The notes: generated from the letters alone by a model not told the origin. Numbered from the stretch's first letter, positions 8,041 to 16,337 are shown. The stretch: DNA of 40,856 bases from an uncultured Moraxellaceae bacterium (GCA_937952925.1 CALFYA010000261.1:1-40856), one strand, 5' to 3'. Numbers and translations: made by a program.

Positions 8041-9459
8041 TTAAAACTGACGCACGTCAACAAAATGACCGGCCAATGCGGCAGCGGCGGCCATCGCAGG
8101 GCTAACCAAATGAGTCCGCCCACCATTGCCTTGACGGCCTTCAAAATTGCGGTTGGAGGTGGAGGCACAGTGCTCACCCGACTGCAACTTGTCGGCATTC
8201 ATCGCCAAACACATCGAACAACCGGGTTCGCGCCATTGAAAGCCCGCCGCTTCAAACACTTTATCCAAGCCTTCAGCTTCGGCTTGTTGCTTGACCAAGC
8301 CCGAACCGGCCACCACCATCGCTTGTTTGATGGTCGGCGCAACGGTACGGCCTTTGATCACCGCCGCCGCATCACGCAAATCTTCGATCCGCGAGTTGGT
8401 GCATGAACCAATAAACACCCGATCCAATTGGATATCCGACAGCGCTTGGCCGGCTTGCAGTCCCATGTATTGATAGGCGCGAGTCCACGAATCGCGTTGT
8501 ACGTCGTCGCGGGCTTGCTCAAGGGTTGGCACCGCTTGGCTAATTGCAATCACCATCTCTGGCGAAGTGCCCCAAGACACTTGCGGCTCAATCTCACTGC
8601 CTTCCATCTCAATGACGGTGTCAAACACCGCGTCATCATCACTGTGCAGAGTATTCCAATACGCCACCGCTTGATCCCACTGCTCACCGGTGGGTGCAAA
8701 CGGACGACCGTTGACATAGTCGATGGTTTTATCATCGACCGCGACCATGCCCACCCGTGCACCGCCTTCAATCGCCATGTTACACACGGTCATGCGGCCT
8801 TCCATCGACATGTCGCGGAACACTTGGCCGCCAAACTCGATGGCATAGCCCGTCCCACCAGCAGTACCGATCCTGCCAATAATCGCCAGCACCACATCTT
8901 TGGCGGTCACGCCAGCACCGAGCTGGCCATTGACTTTGACCAACATGTTTTTGGATTTTTTCTGTACCAAACACTGCGTGGCGAGCACATGCTCCACTTC
9001 AGAGGTGCCTATGCCGTGCGCCAAACAGCCCAAAGCTCCATGCGTCGCGGTATGTGAATCGCCACACACCACGGTCATGCCGGGCAACACCAAGCCTTGC
9101 TCAGGGCCCACCACATGCACAATGCCTTGACGGATATCATTGATATCAAACTCAACGATATCAAAGGTCTTGCAGTTGTCATCCAAGGTTTGCACTTGGA
9201 TACGTGAGGTCTCGTCTTTGATCCCTGCAATCCCTTCGGCACGCTCGGCGGTGTCGGTCGGCACGTTGTGATCGGGCGTCGCCACGTTGGCCGACAAGCG
9301 CCACGGCTTACGCCCTGCCAACTGCAAGCCTTCAAAGGCTTGGGGGCTGGTGACTTCATGCAGCAAATGACGGTCGATATAAATCAGGCTTGAGCCATCA
9401 TCACGTTGTTTGACCAAATGGTCATCCCAGAGTTTGTCGTAGAGGGTTTTTCCAGCCAT
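8041..9459 (-). CDS. leuC: 3-isopropylmalate dehydratase large subunit
   Basis: This is an aconitase-family enzyme of about 472 residues with a [4Fe-4S] cluster. The cluster ligands are Cys353 (in GSCTNSR), Cys414 and Cys417 (in GCSMCLAMN). Also present are HLLHEVTSPQAFEGL and the GDSHTATHGALGCLAHGIGTSEVEHVLATQ block. The frame runs to 9489, but the ATG at 9459 (MAGKTLYDKLWDDH) matches the start of other LeuC proteins and has TAGGA nine bases upstream. It is the first gene of the leu operon; a candidate promoter lies at 9513-9542. I see no leucine-rich leader peptide in front of it. Confidence 0.97.
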   Translation of the reverse strand: MAGKTLYDKLWDDHLVKQRDDGSSLIYIDRHLLHEVTSPQAFEGLQLAGRKPWRLSANVATPDHNVPTDTAERAEGIAGIKDETSRIQVQTLDDNCKTFDIVEFDINDIRQGIVHVVGPEQGLVLPGMTVVCGDSHTATHGALGCLAHGIGTSEVEHVLATQCLVQKKSKNMLVKVNGQLGAGVTAKDVVLAIIGRIGTAGGTGYAIEFGGQVFRDMSMEGRMTVCNMAIEGGARVGMVAVDDKTIDYVNGRPFAPTGEQWDQAVAYWNTLHSDDDAVFDTVIEMEGSEIEPQVSWGTSPEMVIAISQAVPTLEQARDDVQRDSWTRAYQYMGLQAGQALSDIQLDRVFIGSCTNSRIEDLRDAAAVIKGRTVAPTIKQAMVVAGSGLVKQQAEAEGLDKVFEAAGFQWREPGCSMCLAMNADKLQSGEHCASTSNRNFEGRQGNGGRTHLVSPAMAAAAALAGHFVDVRQF

Positions 9460-9512
9460 CTCGTCCATCCTAGCGGTTGCGGGGAACATGGCGAGATTGT
9501 AGCGCGATCTTT

Positions 9513-9542
9513 TTTATAAAAAAAATTAATCATTTTTATCAA
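9513..9542 (-). promoter_or_regulatory. candidate promoter of the leu operon
   Basis: On the minus strand TTGATA (9542-9537), an 18-bp A/T-rich spacer and TATAAA (9518-9513) give a plausible sigma-70 promoter. The leader to leuC would be about 48 bases. The strong A/T richness of this stretch makes chance matches more likely. Confidence 0.5.
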
Positions 9543-9572
9543 TTAAAAAACTTTTTGGAATGAATTTGACAC

Positions 9573-9600
9573 AAAAAAGCCGCTAGGTAGCGGCTTTTTT
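9573..9600 (-). terminator. intrinsic terminator of the cold-shock gene
   Basis: AGCCGCTA (9578-9585) and TAGCGGCT (9588-9595) form a GC-rich stem flanked by six A and six T residues. On the minus strand it ends the csp transcript 12 bases after its stop codon. Its symmetry would also stop transcription from the other side. Confidence 0.85.
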
Positions 9601-9612
9601 GTTTAGCTCAGA

Positions 9613-9825
9613 TTAGGCTACAACGACGTTTGCCGCTTGCAGACCTTTCTGACCTTGTTCGATTTCAAACGAAACTTGTTGACCCTCAACGAGTTTTTTG
9701 AAGCCTTTGCCTTGGATAGCGCGGAAATGTACGAATACATCTGCACCACCATTCGCCTGAGCGATAAAGCCAAAGCCTTTCTCTTCGTTAAACCACTTAA
9801 CGGTACCAGTATATTGTTGGGACAT
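9613..9825 (-). CDS. CspA-family cold-shock protein
   Basis: This 70-residue single cold-shock domain has the typical CspA length. RNP1 (KGFGFI, residues 16-21) and RNP2 (VFVHF, about 30-34) are intact, after the start pattern TGTVKWFNEEKGFGFI. Such proteins bind single-stranded RNA and act as RNA chaperones in the cytosol; which paralogue this is cannot be told from sequence alone. GAGGAGA lies seven bases before the ATG. The transcript seems to have a leader of about 170 bases and ends at the terminator 9573-9600. Confidence 0.95.
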   Translation of the reverse strand: MSQQYTGTVKWFNEEKGFGFIAQANGGADVFVHFRAIQGKGFKKLVEGQQVSFEIEQGQKGLQAANVVVA

Positions 9826-10009
9826 GATCGTCTCCTCAAAGCATGTCTATGCAGAACTCAGCCTGAATACTTCGTTCAGGGCGCAGTCCGATAGGAGACA
9901 AATCGATAGTACAAGCAAAACTGCGTAGAGCTAAACGAACTTGGTCAACAATCAAAACAATGCGAATGGTACAGCAACAGCACGTACTCAGACTGACAAC
10001 CACAGTGTA
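9826..10009 (-). promoter_or_regulatory. promoter and long 5' leader of the cold-shock gene
   Basis: On the minus strand an extended -10 promoter TGCTACACT (-10 hexamer at 10009-10004) predicts a start near 9997, leaving about 170 bases before the ATG. A TTGACT/TAGATG pair slightly upstream is an alternative promoter. The leader holds a hairpin with arms CCTGAA (9862-9867) and TTCAGG (9875-9880). Long structured leaders are known for cspA-type genes, where they change fold with temperature; that role here is inference. Confidence 0.5.
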
Positions 10010-10061
10010 GCAAAATCTGCTCAAACATCTAGTGCAAATCTCAACTTTAGTCAACATTCCG

Positions 10062-11444
10062 TTAGACGGTTTGCATAAAACCTACATCTTTTTGGCTAAA
10101 GTTGACCAAATTGGGCACGACGAGGTTCATTTCACTGTTGCTGACCCCAAACCAACGCGCCAAAGTGGCGGCATATTGATCGACACTGGTGGTCGGAATC
10201 CAGCGCCCCTGCCCCACATCAATGGCGGTATTGACGCCCATCTCTGGTGTCACCCCATACAATTCACGCCCACGCACCGCGCCACCCATGATCAGATGGT
10301 GCCCGCCCCAGCCATGATCGGAGCCATCACCGTTGGAGGTTAGGGTACGGCCAAAGTCGGATGCGGTAAACGTGGTCACTTGCTGAGCTACACCAAGCTC
10401 CACCGTCGCTTGATAAAAGCTGCCCAAGGCATCGTCTAGTTTTGCCATCAAGCTGTTGTGTTGACCAAGCAAATTATCGTGGGTGTCATAGCCACCCATC
10501 CCCACAAAAAACACTTGACGCTTGACCCCCAGCGACGCCCGCGCCGAAATCAGCCGAGCCACAACCTTGAGCTGTGCTGCCAAATTGTTGCTCGTGGTGT
10601 TAAAGACGGTATTGAGTGCAGGAGCACCGGTCAATGCGCTGCTCACCATCGACTCTGCTTGCAGGGAGCGCTGCGTCACTTTGTTGATTTCATCTTCCAT
10701 CCAATGATAACGCGACTGCGTCACCAACGTCCGCAGCGCGTTGGCACAGCTTTGGGTGTGATAAATCCATGCGCCTTCGCGAGCTGACCAGATCGGAATC
10801 GCCCCATCGGTGCTGATGCGATATTGCGCCGCTTGCCCACCCGAGAGCATGGTGGCCTGCCCATTGGCGGTAATACAGGTAAAAATCGACTGGCTGTTTT
10901 GCGCCAATGCCAAATCACCGATTGCACTGCCCCAGCCTTGTACCGGACGGTCGGTGGGTTGCGATTGCCAAAACATTTGTTGATCACTGTGGGAAAACAA
11001 CCGTGGTGGAATGGCATAGCGGTTGTTGCGGTAATCATCCAAGGTCAGCGGATGAATCAGTGTCCCCACATTTTGTAGCCATGCCACGCGTTGCTCATGA
11101 AACAAGGCTTGCAAGCGCGTTAGTGCCGGATGGGTGCCCCATTGCAAACCGGTTTGTGCGGTGGTGGGCAATAAGGGCAAGATGCTCGATTGACCCACCG
11201 CAATGGCTGGGCGAATCTGCTGATAGCGGCTGTAATTGAGTGCATCATAGGGGATCAGGGTATTGCCATGATCATTGCCCCCATACAAAAACACACAGAC
11301 CAATGCCTTATAATCGCCATTGGGATTATTAAAGGCAGCGGCCTCACCCATCGCAGCCAAATTAATGGCGAGTGGATTGGCAATCCCCGCCACGCCAAGC
11401 TGGGCTAGCCGCTGTAAAAATGCACGACGACTTGGATTAGACAT
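10062..11444 (-). CDS. DUF1501 protein with Tat signal
   Basis: This 460-residue protein belongs to the DUF1501 family, part of the alkaline phosphatase/sulfatase-like superfamily; its activity is unknown. The N terminus has a twin-arginine motif (SRRAFLQRL) followed by a hydrophobic stretch, so Tat export of a folded protein is likely. Family markers include VFLYGGNDHGNTLIPYD and, near the C terminus, TASDFGRTLTSNGDGSDHGWGGH, a metal-site-like His/Asp cluster. AAGGAG precedes the ATG by about seven bases. It starts 27 bases after the DUF1800 gene, the usual two-gene arrangement of these families. No terminator is visible before the csp promoter. Confidence 0.87.
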   Translation of the reverse strand: MSNPSRRAFLQRLAQLGVAGIANPLAINLAAMGEAAAFNNPNGDYKALVCVFLYGGNDHGNTLIPYDALNYSRYQQIRPAIAVGQSSILPLLPTTAQTGLQWGTHPALTRLQALFHEQRVAWLQNVGTLIHPLTLDDYRNNRYAIPPRLFSHSDQQMFWQSQPTDRPVQGWGSAIGDLALAQNSQSIFTCITANGQATMLSGGQAAQYRISTDGAIPIWSAREGAWIYHTQSCANALRTLVTQSRYHWMEDEINKVTQRSLQAESMVSSALTGAPALNTVFNTTSNNLAAQLKVVARLISARASLGVKRQVFFVGMGGYDTHDNLLGQHNSLMAKLDDALGSFYQATVELGVAQQVTTFTASDFGRTLTSNGDGSDHGWGGHHLIMGGAVRGRELYGVTPEMGVNTAIDVGQGRWIPTTSVDQYAATLARWFGVSNSEMNLVVPNLVNFSQKDVGFMQTV

Positions 11445-11471
11445 GGCTCACTCCTTGACCCATGAAAATGA

Positions 11472-13265
11472 TCATTTTTGTACCTGATAATCGGGACTAG
11501 CCATGGTCAACAACAGGGCGCAGTACACCCGATTGTTGCGCCAGTTGGGTAAAATCGGCTTGATACTCGTCACCGCATCGGTGATCAAAGTGCGCGTGCT
11601 CAAGGTCATTTGTCCGGCACACAACAACCGATTAAAACGGTTGACCAACTCAGCGGGCTGCTCCACCAAGGTCAACTCACCACCATAACTCACGGTCAAC
11701 TCCGGCACCCGCCAATCGTTGTAGATTGGTACGCCGGTCTCAATCACTGCTTTGATAAAGTTCAGATACGCCGCCACACTCGACTCATCACACATTTGCA
11801 GCTCAGGCGCGACTTTGGACTGGAGGCTGAGCGGACTATTGGTGGGACTAAAATTAGGTTTAAAAAAATTAAAGACGGATGGAGAGCGCAGCGGGCTTTG
11901 TGCCAAATGCCACTGACTACTGCTCAGGTTACCCACCAACCATTTGCCACTGACCGACTTGGCACCAAAGGTGCGACACCATTGCACCAAACGCAGCATT
12001 GGCTCACGCACTTTACCGCTATATTGGCTTTTCATCGGATCTTGGCGGGCTTCTTCATCAAGCAAAATAGCGCGCACCACCGCTTGCAGATCGCCGCGCA
12101 CCCCTGCTCCATTGTTGTTGAAGACCTGCGCCACCCGTGCCACATAGGCTGGACTGGGGTTACTCATCACCAACCGCTGAATCAGTTGTTTGCCAATAAA
12201 CGGCGCGACATTGGGGTGTAGCGAAATGGTATGAATCGCGGTGGAGAGCGCCACATCGCCAGCAGTGCCTGCCGCAATGGTTTTGGCAAACACTTGACTG
12301 GCTAAGGTCGAATGCTGTGATGCGGTGAGTTTCATCGGTTGACGGGTAAAGTCCGGCCAACCGGCTTTGGTTGTACTCCAATCTTCATCCCAACCGGTAA
12401 ACACGCGTGCCAATTCAACGATTTGCTGAAGATCATAGCTTTCGAGGGGTTGGCCTTTGCTATTGGTTTTGATGCTGCCGTCTTGATTGAGTTCGTACAG
12501 CCCAACCGAGAAGAGCTGCAACAGCTCACGCGCATAGTTTTCATCCGGACGGCGGCCTGTTTTGACATCTTCTTTTTTGTTGCCTTTGGTATTTAAAAAA
12601 CGCCCCATAGCAGGGTTCACGGTGAGTGCTTGCAGCAAAAACCGAAAGTTGCCAAACGCATATTGATTGAGTAAATCCCAGTACCCCGCCATCGCAAAGG
12701 CTGGATACTCACCGTTCATCCCCTCGGCGGATACCACCAAAATCTCTGAGAGTGCCAGTGCGACCCGTTTGCGCAAGGTATCCTGACAGGTGATCAGTTG
12801 ATGCCAAATCATATGATCCATCGGGCGGCTATCAAACTTGAAGGCGTCTGTGGCATAGCCTTGCTGCTGCAACCATGTCCACCCCTTGATGGTGGTGGTG
12901 GTCGGCATGGCAAACTGCTCCGTCAGCCATGCGTCGTAGCCAATCGCTTGTACGCGCTGAATCTCAGCGATTGTGGATGAAAACTGAGCTTGTTGTAAAA
13001 AGCGTGCCGCTTGGGTCATGCTAATGGCTGTCGCACGGCTACTCACAGCCGTTGCTGATGCATCACGATTGGCGGCCGAGCTTGTGGGCGTGCCGTTGGG
13101 CTGACAACCCCACAATGCCAACAGCGGTAAGCCTGCTGCAGGCCAGTAGGTTTTGGCGACAGCGCGCGGTGATTCTGGTGTGCTGACTGGATCTATGCTC
13201 AGCGACTCAGCGAGATGATCCTGATCAATCGGGTGATCCTGTTTATCCATCTTGGCAACGTCCAT
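11472..13265 (-). CDS. DUF1800 protein, partner of the DUF1501 protein
   Basis: This is a DUF1800-family protein of 597 residues, always uncharacterised biochemically as far as I know. It has the family segments AARFLQQAQFSSTIAEI near the domain start, ENYARELLQLFSVGLYELNQDGS and, later, KQLIQRLVMSNPSPAYVARVAQVF. A lipobox-like LALWGC at about residues 49-54 suggests a lipoprotein, but it follows about 40 polar, acidic residues, odd for a signal peptide. The first ATG (13265) has only a weak AGG 12 bases upstream, and a second in-frame ATG is at 13250; neither removes the polar stretch. It is transcribed with the DUF1501 gene and diverges from a LysR regulator. Confidence 0.82.
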   Translation of the reverse strand: MDVAKMDKQDHPIDQDHLAESLSIDPVSTPESPRAVAKTYWPAAGLPLLALWGCQPNGTPTSSAANRDASATAVSSRATAISMTQAARFLQQAQFSSTIAEIQRVQAIGYDAWLTEQFAMPTTTTIKGWTWLQQQGYATDAFKFDSRPMDHMIWHQLITCQDTLRKRVALALSEILVVSAEGMNGEYPAFAMAGYWDLLNQYAFGNFRFLLQALTVNPAMGRFLNTKGNKKEDVKTGRRPDENYARELLQLFSVGLYELNQDGSIKTNSKGQPLESYDLQQIVELARVFTGWDEDWSTTKAGWPDFTRQPMKLTASQHSTLASQVFAKTIAAGTAGDVALSTAIHTISLHPNVAPFIGKQLIQRLVMSNPSPAYVARVAQVFNNNGAGVRGDLQAVVRAILLDEEARQDPMKSQYSGKVREPMLRLVQWCRTFGAKSVSGKWLVGNLSSSQWHLAQSPLRSPSVFNFFKPNFSPTNSPLSLQSKVAPELQMCDESSVAAYLNFIKAVIETGVPIYNDWRVPELTVSYGGELTLVEQPAELVNRFNRLLCAGQMTLSTRTLITDAVTSIKPILPNWRNNRVYCALLLTMASPDYQVQK

Positions 13266-13325
13266 GCAGCCAAACCTAACATATCTCCACCCTAAAACAG
13301 GGAACAGGCAAATACAATCGACCGC

Positions 13326-13342
13326 TTGGGCGAAAACGCCAA
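13326..13342. repeat. small imperfect palindrome between the DUF1800 and lysR genes
   Basis: TTGG-G-CG, AAAA, CG-C-CAA form an imperfect palindrome in the divergent gap. It is a possible LysR-type operator, but the match to the T-N11-A rule is poor. Confidence 0.3.
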
Positions 13343-13400
13343 ATCAATCACAATGCAGAAATCTTTTTTTCATCATCCACTTCCAAGCCGAGACTTTGCC

Positions 13401-14282
13401 ATGAACACCGCCATGTTACACGCCTTTGTCACGGTGATGGAGACGCATTCGGTCTCACGCGCAGCTGAGCGTCTGTGCTTGACACAACCGGCGGTGAGTA
13501 AGCGTTTGCATAACCTTGAGGAAGAATTTGGGGTCAAATTGTTTGATACGATTGGTCGTGGCATTCAGCCAACTGCTGCGGCACAGCAACTGTTGCCGCA
13601 AGCACGGCAATGGCTACGCGATTACGCCCATATGCGCCACCAACTCGGTCAACCCCAAGATCAGGTGGGCGGTACGCTCAGTATTGGCACCAGCCATCAT
13701 ATCGGGTTGCATCATCTGGCTGATCCGCTCAAGCAGTTTGCTCAAGACCATCCGCATGTGCAGCTGGACGTGCATTTTGTGGATTCAGAGCAAGCGCATC
13801 AAGCAGTGCTGTCTGGTGAGCTAGAATTGGCGTTTTTAACCCTCCCCCCCCAATACGACTCACGGCTGAGTTATCTGCCGGTTTGGCCTGATCCATTGGG
13901 TTTTGTGGTCGCTCCGTTTCACCCGTTGGCACAGCGTGAGGGGTTAACGGTGCAAGATTTGTTGGCCTATCCAGCCATTTTGCCGGCTGCCCACACCTAT
14001 ACCAGCCAAATCACCTTGGCCGCGTTTGCCGAACATGGCCTGACCCCACAAGCCACCATGAGCACCAATCCCTTGGAGTCTATTCGAATGTTGGTGTCGA
14101 TTGGACTGGGTTGGTCAGTCTTGCCGCAAACCTTGGTCAATCTGGATTTGAGCATGATTCACCCTGAACCGATTGCACGCCTTGAGCGGATGCTTGGGCT
14201 GGTTTGGCATCCGGCACGCACCCACTCTCGCGCCGCACAACTGCTGTCGCAATTGATTCAGCAACAGTATGCACAGCATTAG
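13401..14282 (+). CDS. LysR-family transcriptional regulator
   Basis: This 293-residue regulator is of usual LysR size. Residues 1-60 form the winged helix-turn-helix, with ETHSVSRAAERLCLTQPAVSKRLHNLEEEFGVKLFD; residues about 90-290 form the periplasmic-binding-protein-like effector domain. The frame runs upstream to 13326, but ATG 13401 (MNTAMLHAFVTV) is where the family starts. It is divergent from the DUF1800-DUF1501 pair and, by the usual LysR habit, may control it; the effector is unknown. Its TAG stop (14280-14282) is made from the TA target site plus the first base of the MITE-like element that follows. Confidence 0.88.
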   Translation: MNTAMLHAFVTVMETHSVSRAAERLCLTQPAVSKRLHNLEEEFGVKLFDTIGRGIQPTAAAQQLLPQARQWLRDYAHMRHQLGQPQDQVGGTLSIGTSHHIGLHHLADPLKQFAQDHPHVQLDVHFVDSEQAHQAVLSGELELAFLTLPPQYDSRLSYLPVWPDPLGFVVAPFHPLAQREGLTVQDLLAYPAILPAAHTYTSQITLAAFAEHGLTPQATMSTNPLESIRMLVSIGLGWSVLPQTLVNLDLSMIHPEPIARLERMLGLVWHPARTHSRAAQLLSQLIQQQYAQH

Positions 14283-14357
14283 GGTCTGTTGAGATTTCAT
14301 GCGTGAGCGGCGTTGCTAACCGTATCTCAGGGACATGACTGAAACGTCAACAGACCC
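14282..14357. mobile_element. 76-bp MITE-like element with 11-bp terminal inverted repeats
   Basis: GGGTCTGTTGA (14282-14292) and TCAACAGACCC (14347-14357) are perfect inverted ends, and the similarity continues imperfectly inward (TTTCA is shared). TA lies immediately outside both ends (14280-14281 and 14358-14359), as a TA target duplication would. No transposase fits in 76 bp. The ends resemble those of IS5/IS427-group elements, from memory; a deleted IS remnant is the alternative. Confidence 0.65.
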
Positions 14358-14520
14358 TAGTAGCAAACCTGAAATAACATTCAAATTATGAAGTTAAAAT
14401 TAATTAAACTTGTCCAACAATTTCCCGATTGCCCCACCAAGCGACTGCATAACATCATGGCCTAAAGGTGTATCTGATATACCAAAACCGATAATGCTCT
14501 TAAAACAGGAGTCTATGGTG

Positions 14521-14682
14521 ATGCCAGAGTCGAAACCCTCCACGACAGATCCCGTCAGCAATCCAGCCAAGTCTTCACCCAAAACGCTCAAAGTCGCGTT
14601 TTATGTGCTGTTGTCCCTGATTTTGTTTGCAGTTGCAGCGTTATTTTTGATTATTTTGACCAAATTACCGGGGACGTTTTAA
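14521..14682 (+). CDS. 53-residue single-pass membrane peptide
   Basis: A short gene with a polar, Ser/Pro/Lys-rich N-terminal part of about 24 residues followed by one hydrophobic segment of about 23 residues (VAFYVLLSLILFAVAALFLI) and the ending TKLPGTF. AGGAG (14507-14511) is nine bases before the ATG at 14521, which favours this start over the in-frame ATG at 14515 and the long upstream extension. I do not recognise a family. It stands alone between the MITE-like element and a convergent gene. An opposite-strand frame over the same bases was judged spurious. Confidence 0.5.
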   Translation: MPESKPSTTDPVSNPAKSSPKTLKVAFYVLLSLILFAVAALFLIILTKLPGTF

Positions 14683-14694
14683 GTTGCTGGAGGG

Positions 14695-15453
14695 TTAGTC
14701 ACCACCACAACCACCGCCGCATCCTCCTGAGTCTGAATCACTGCCACTGGCATCTGAATCCCCACCCGATGCACTCGCTCGCCAACGGCGATAGCGCTCC
14801 GCCAACACCTTGGCATCATATGCTCCTGTCACGCCACTCAGCCACTCATCTATCGCAAACAAGCGGGGTAACCGGCTGGTCTGACTGGGGTATAGCCCTG
14901 CCAACTGACACGCGCCTTGCCAGACCAAAAACAACGGCGCTTCATCTGCGCCTTGTTCAAGCATCCGATAGCTTGGCGTGTGATGTAGCATCTTGCCAAA
15001 CGCATGATGGCAAAAGTCTTGATACGCTTTGCTATCCAAAATCAATGCATGCCACAGCGTATCGACTGCTTGCGATGGCATGGCAATTTTTTGATTGGTC
15101 ATGCTGTAAACGAGGAAAAAATCTTTGAGTCCTCGCTCAATCAATCGCTTTTGTTTGGCACTAAACGACGGCGTAACGTGCTGCCACAACCCATCTGCAA
15201 ATTGATAATGTTCAATCCATTGTTGTCGTTGATAACGCCGATAGCTTTGAAAGCGATGTAGGGCTATGCCCATCGACAGGATCAACACCATGACCGCAAA
15301 GACACTCAAGCCCCACGACCAGATCAGCATATTGATCAACAGTAAAACGGCAATCCACCATAGCGGATGTGAGGGCTGAATCAGTTGTGGGGATTTAAGA
15401 TTCCATTCGGCAGTCTGTTCGGCGCGACTGCTGCGCTCGTTGTTTTTATTCAT
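14695..15453 (-). CDS. membrane protein with a Gly/Cys-rich tail (glycine-rich domain-like)
   Basis: This 252-residue protein has a polar N terminus of about 28 residues, two adjacent membrane segments (about 30-48 and 50-66), then a soluble domain of about 150 residues. The signature AVDTLWHALILDSKAYQDFC with a following GKMLHHTP resembles bacterial members of the glycine-rich domain family (eukaryotic GRDP proteins). The C terminus is a low-complexity run of Ser/Asp/Gly ending GGCGGGCGGD, with two cysteines. The function is unknown; the His/Asp pattern in the domain could bind metal. It is convergent with the 53-residue peptide gene. Confidence 0.65.
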   Translation of the reverse strand: MNKNNERSSRAEQTAEWNLKSPQLIQPSHPLWWIAVLLLINMLIWSWGLSVFAVMVLILSMGIALHRFQSYRRYQRQQWIEHYQFADGLWQHVTPSFSAKQKRLIERGLKDFFLVYSMTNQKIAMPSQAVDTLWHALILDSKAYQDFCHHAFGKMLHHTPSYRMLEQGADEAPLFLVWQGACQLAGLYPSQTSRLPRLFAIDEWLSGVTGAYDAKVLAERYRRWRASASGGDSDASGSDSDSGGCGGGCGGD

Positions 15454-15496
15454 GCAAACAGTCTACACCGGTCAAGATGACAGAAAAATGACAGCC

Positions 15497-16153
15497 TTAA
15501 ACTGGCAACGACCAATCTTCGATCGCCCAGCCATGTGCCAGTGCATGAGCATGTAAGCGCGTATCTGGATTAACCGCAATCGGATGATCGACAAAGGTCA
15601 GTAAGGGCAAATCATTGAACGAATCGGAATAACCCCAGCTCTCGCTGGGCATACGACCCGCCAGCCATGCTTGCAAATGGTGTAATTTGCCAGCTTGAAA
15701 ACACGGCTTCCCCTGTAAACGTCCGGTGTAGCGCCCGTTGACCCGTTCAGGCTGACTGGCAATCAATTGATCGACCCCAAACGCGGCGGCAATCGGTGCG
15801 GTCACAAACGCATTGGTGGCGGTGATGATCACAATCTCATGACCTGCTGCACGATGGCGATCAATTGCGGCTTGGCCTTGTGGGCGCAGTTGTGGGCGGA
15901 TCACCTGTTGCATAAATTGCTCATGCAAACCTGCCAAATACGCCACATCATGTTGGCTTAAAAATTCAAACACAAACTCGTTGTAGGCCACCGCATCAAG
16001 CGTGCCGGCTTTGTAATCTTCATAAAACTGATCATTGCGTGCACGGTGACTGACCTCATCCACCAAGGACTGTGCAATCAAAAACTCGCCCCATGCATGA
16101 TCTGAATCAATGTTGAGCAAGGTGTGATCCAAATCAAACAATGCCAGCTTCAT
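15497..16153 (-). CDS. HAD-superfamily phosphatase (HAD-IB), neighbour of rppH
   Basis: This is a cytosolic phosphatase of about 218 residues. The HAD motif I is at the N terminus (FDLDHTLL, Asp7 and Asp9), motif II is the ITATN segment, and motif IV is SDSFNDLPLL. The size and motif forms fit the SerB-like HAD-IB group; in pseudomonads the homologous gene next to rppH-ptsP has been proposed to be a histidinol-phosphate phosphatase. That assignment is possible here but not shown by the sequence. The ATG at 16153 has GGAG seven bases upstream; an ATG at 16177 adds eight residues not seen in the family. It is divergent from rppH. Confidence 0.85.
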   Translation of the reverse strand: MKLALFDLDHTLLNIDSDHAWGEFLIAQSLVDEVSHRARNDQFYEDYKAGTLDAVAYNEFVFEFLSQHDVAYLAGLHEQFMQQVIRPQLRPQGQAAIDRHRAAGHEIVIITATNAFVTAPIAAAFGVDQLIASQPERVNGRYTGRLQGKPCFQAGKLHHLQAWLAGRMPSESWGYSDSFNDLPLLTFVDHPIAVNPDTRLHAHALAHGWAIEDWSLPV

Positions 16154-16228
16154 CCCACTCTCCAACGCGATACGCACGCGAACACAAAAAAACGTAAAAC
16201 TCCCGATGTTTCTGCTCGGAAATTCGTT

Positions 16229-16254
16229 AAGATCATATCAGATTTCATGATCTT
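16229..16254. repeat. 8-bp inverted repeat in the HAD-rppH divergent region
   Basis: AAGATCAT (16229-16236) and ATGATCTT (16247-16254) are a perfect inverted repeat with 10 bases between. It lies in the gap between two divergent genes and could be an operator or a hairpin in either leader. No T run follows, so it is not a terminator. Confidence 0.4.
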
Positions 16255-16337
16255 TCCGTGACTTCGACCCAAGTTGGCGCAAATGCCGTCCACTGCAAGT
16301 CTAGGAGGATCATCAACACATTTTAAGGTTTAGCCAG

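Noticed and set aside
14400..14591. 63-residue minus-strand frame over the 53-residue membrane peptide gene
   Set aside because: It begins with TTG without a Shine-Dalgarno, while the plus-strand frame has both AGGAG and a membrane helix.
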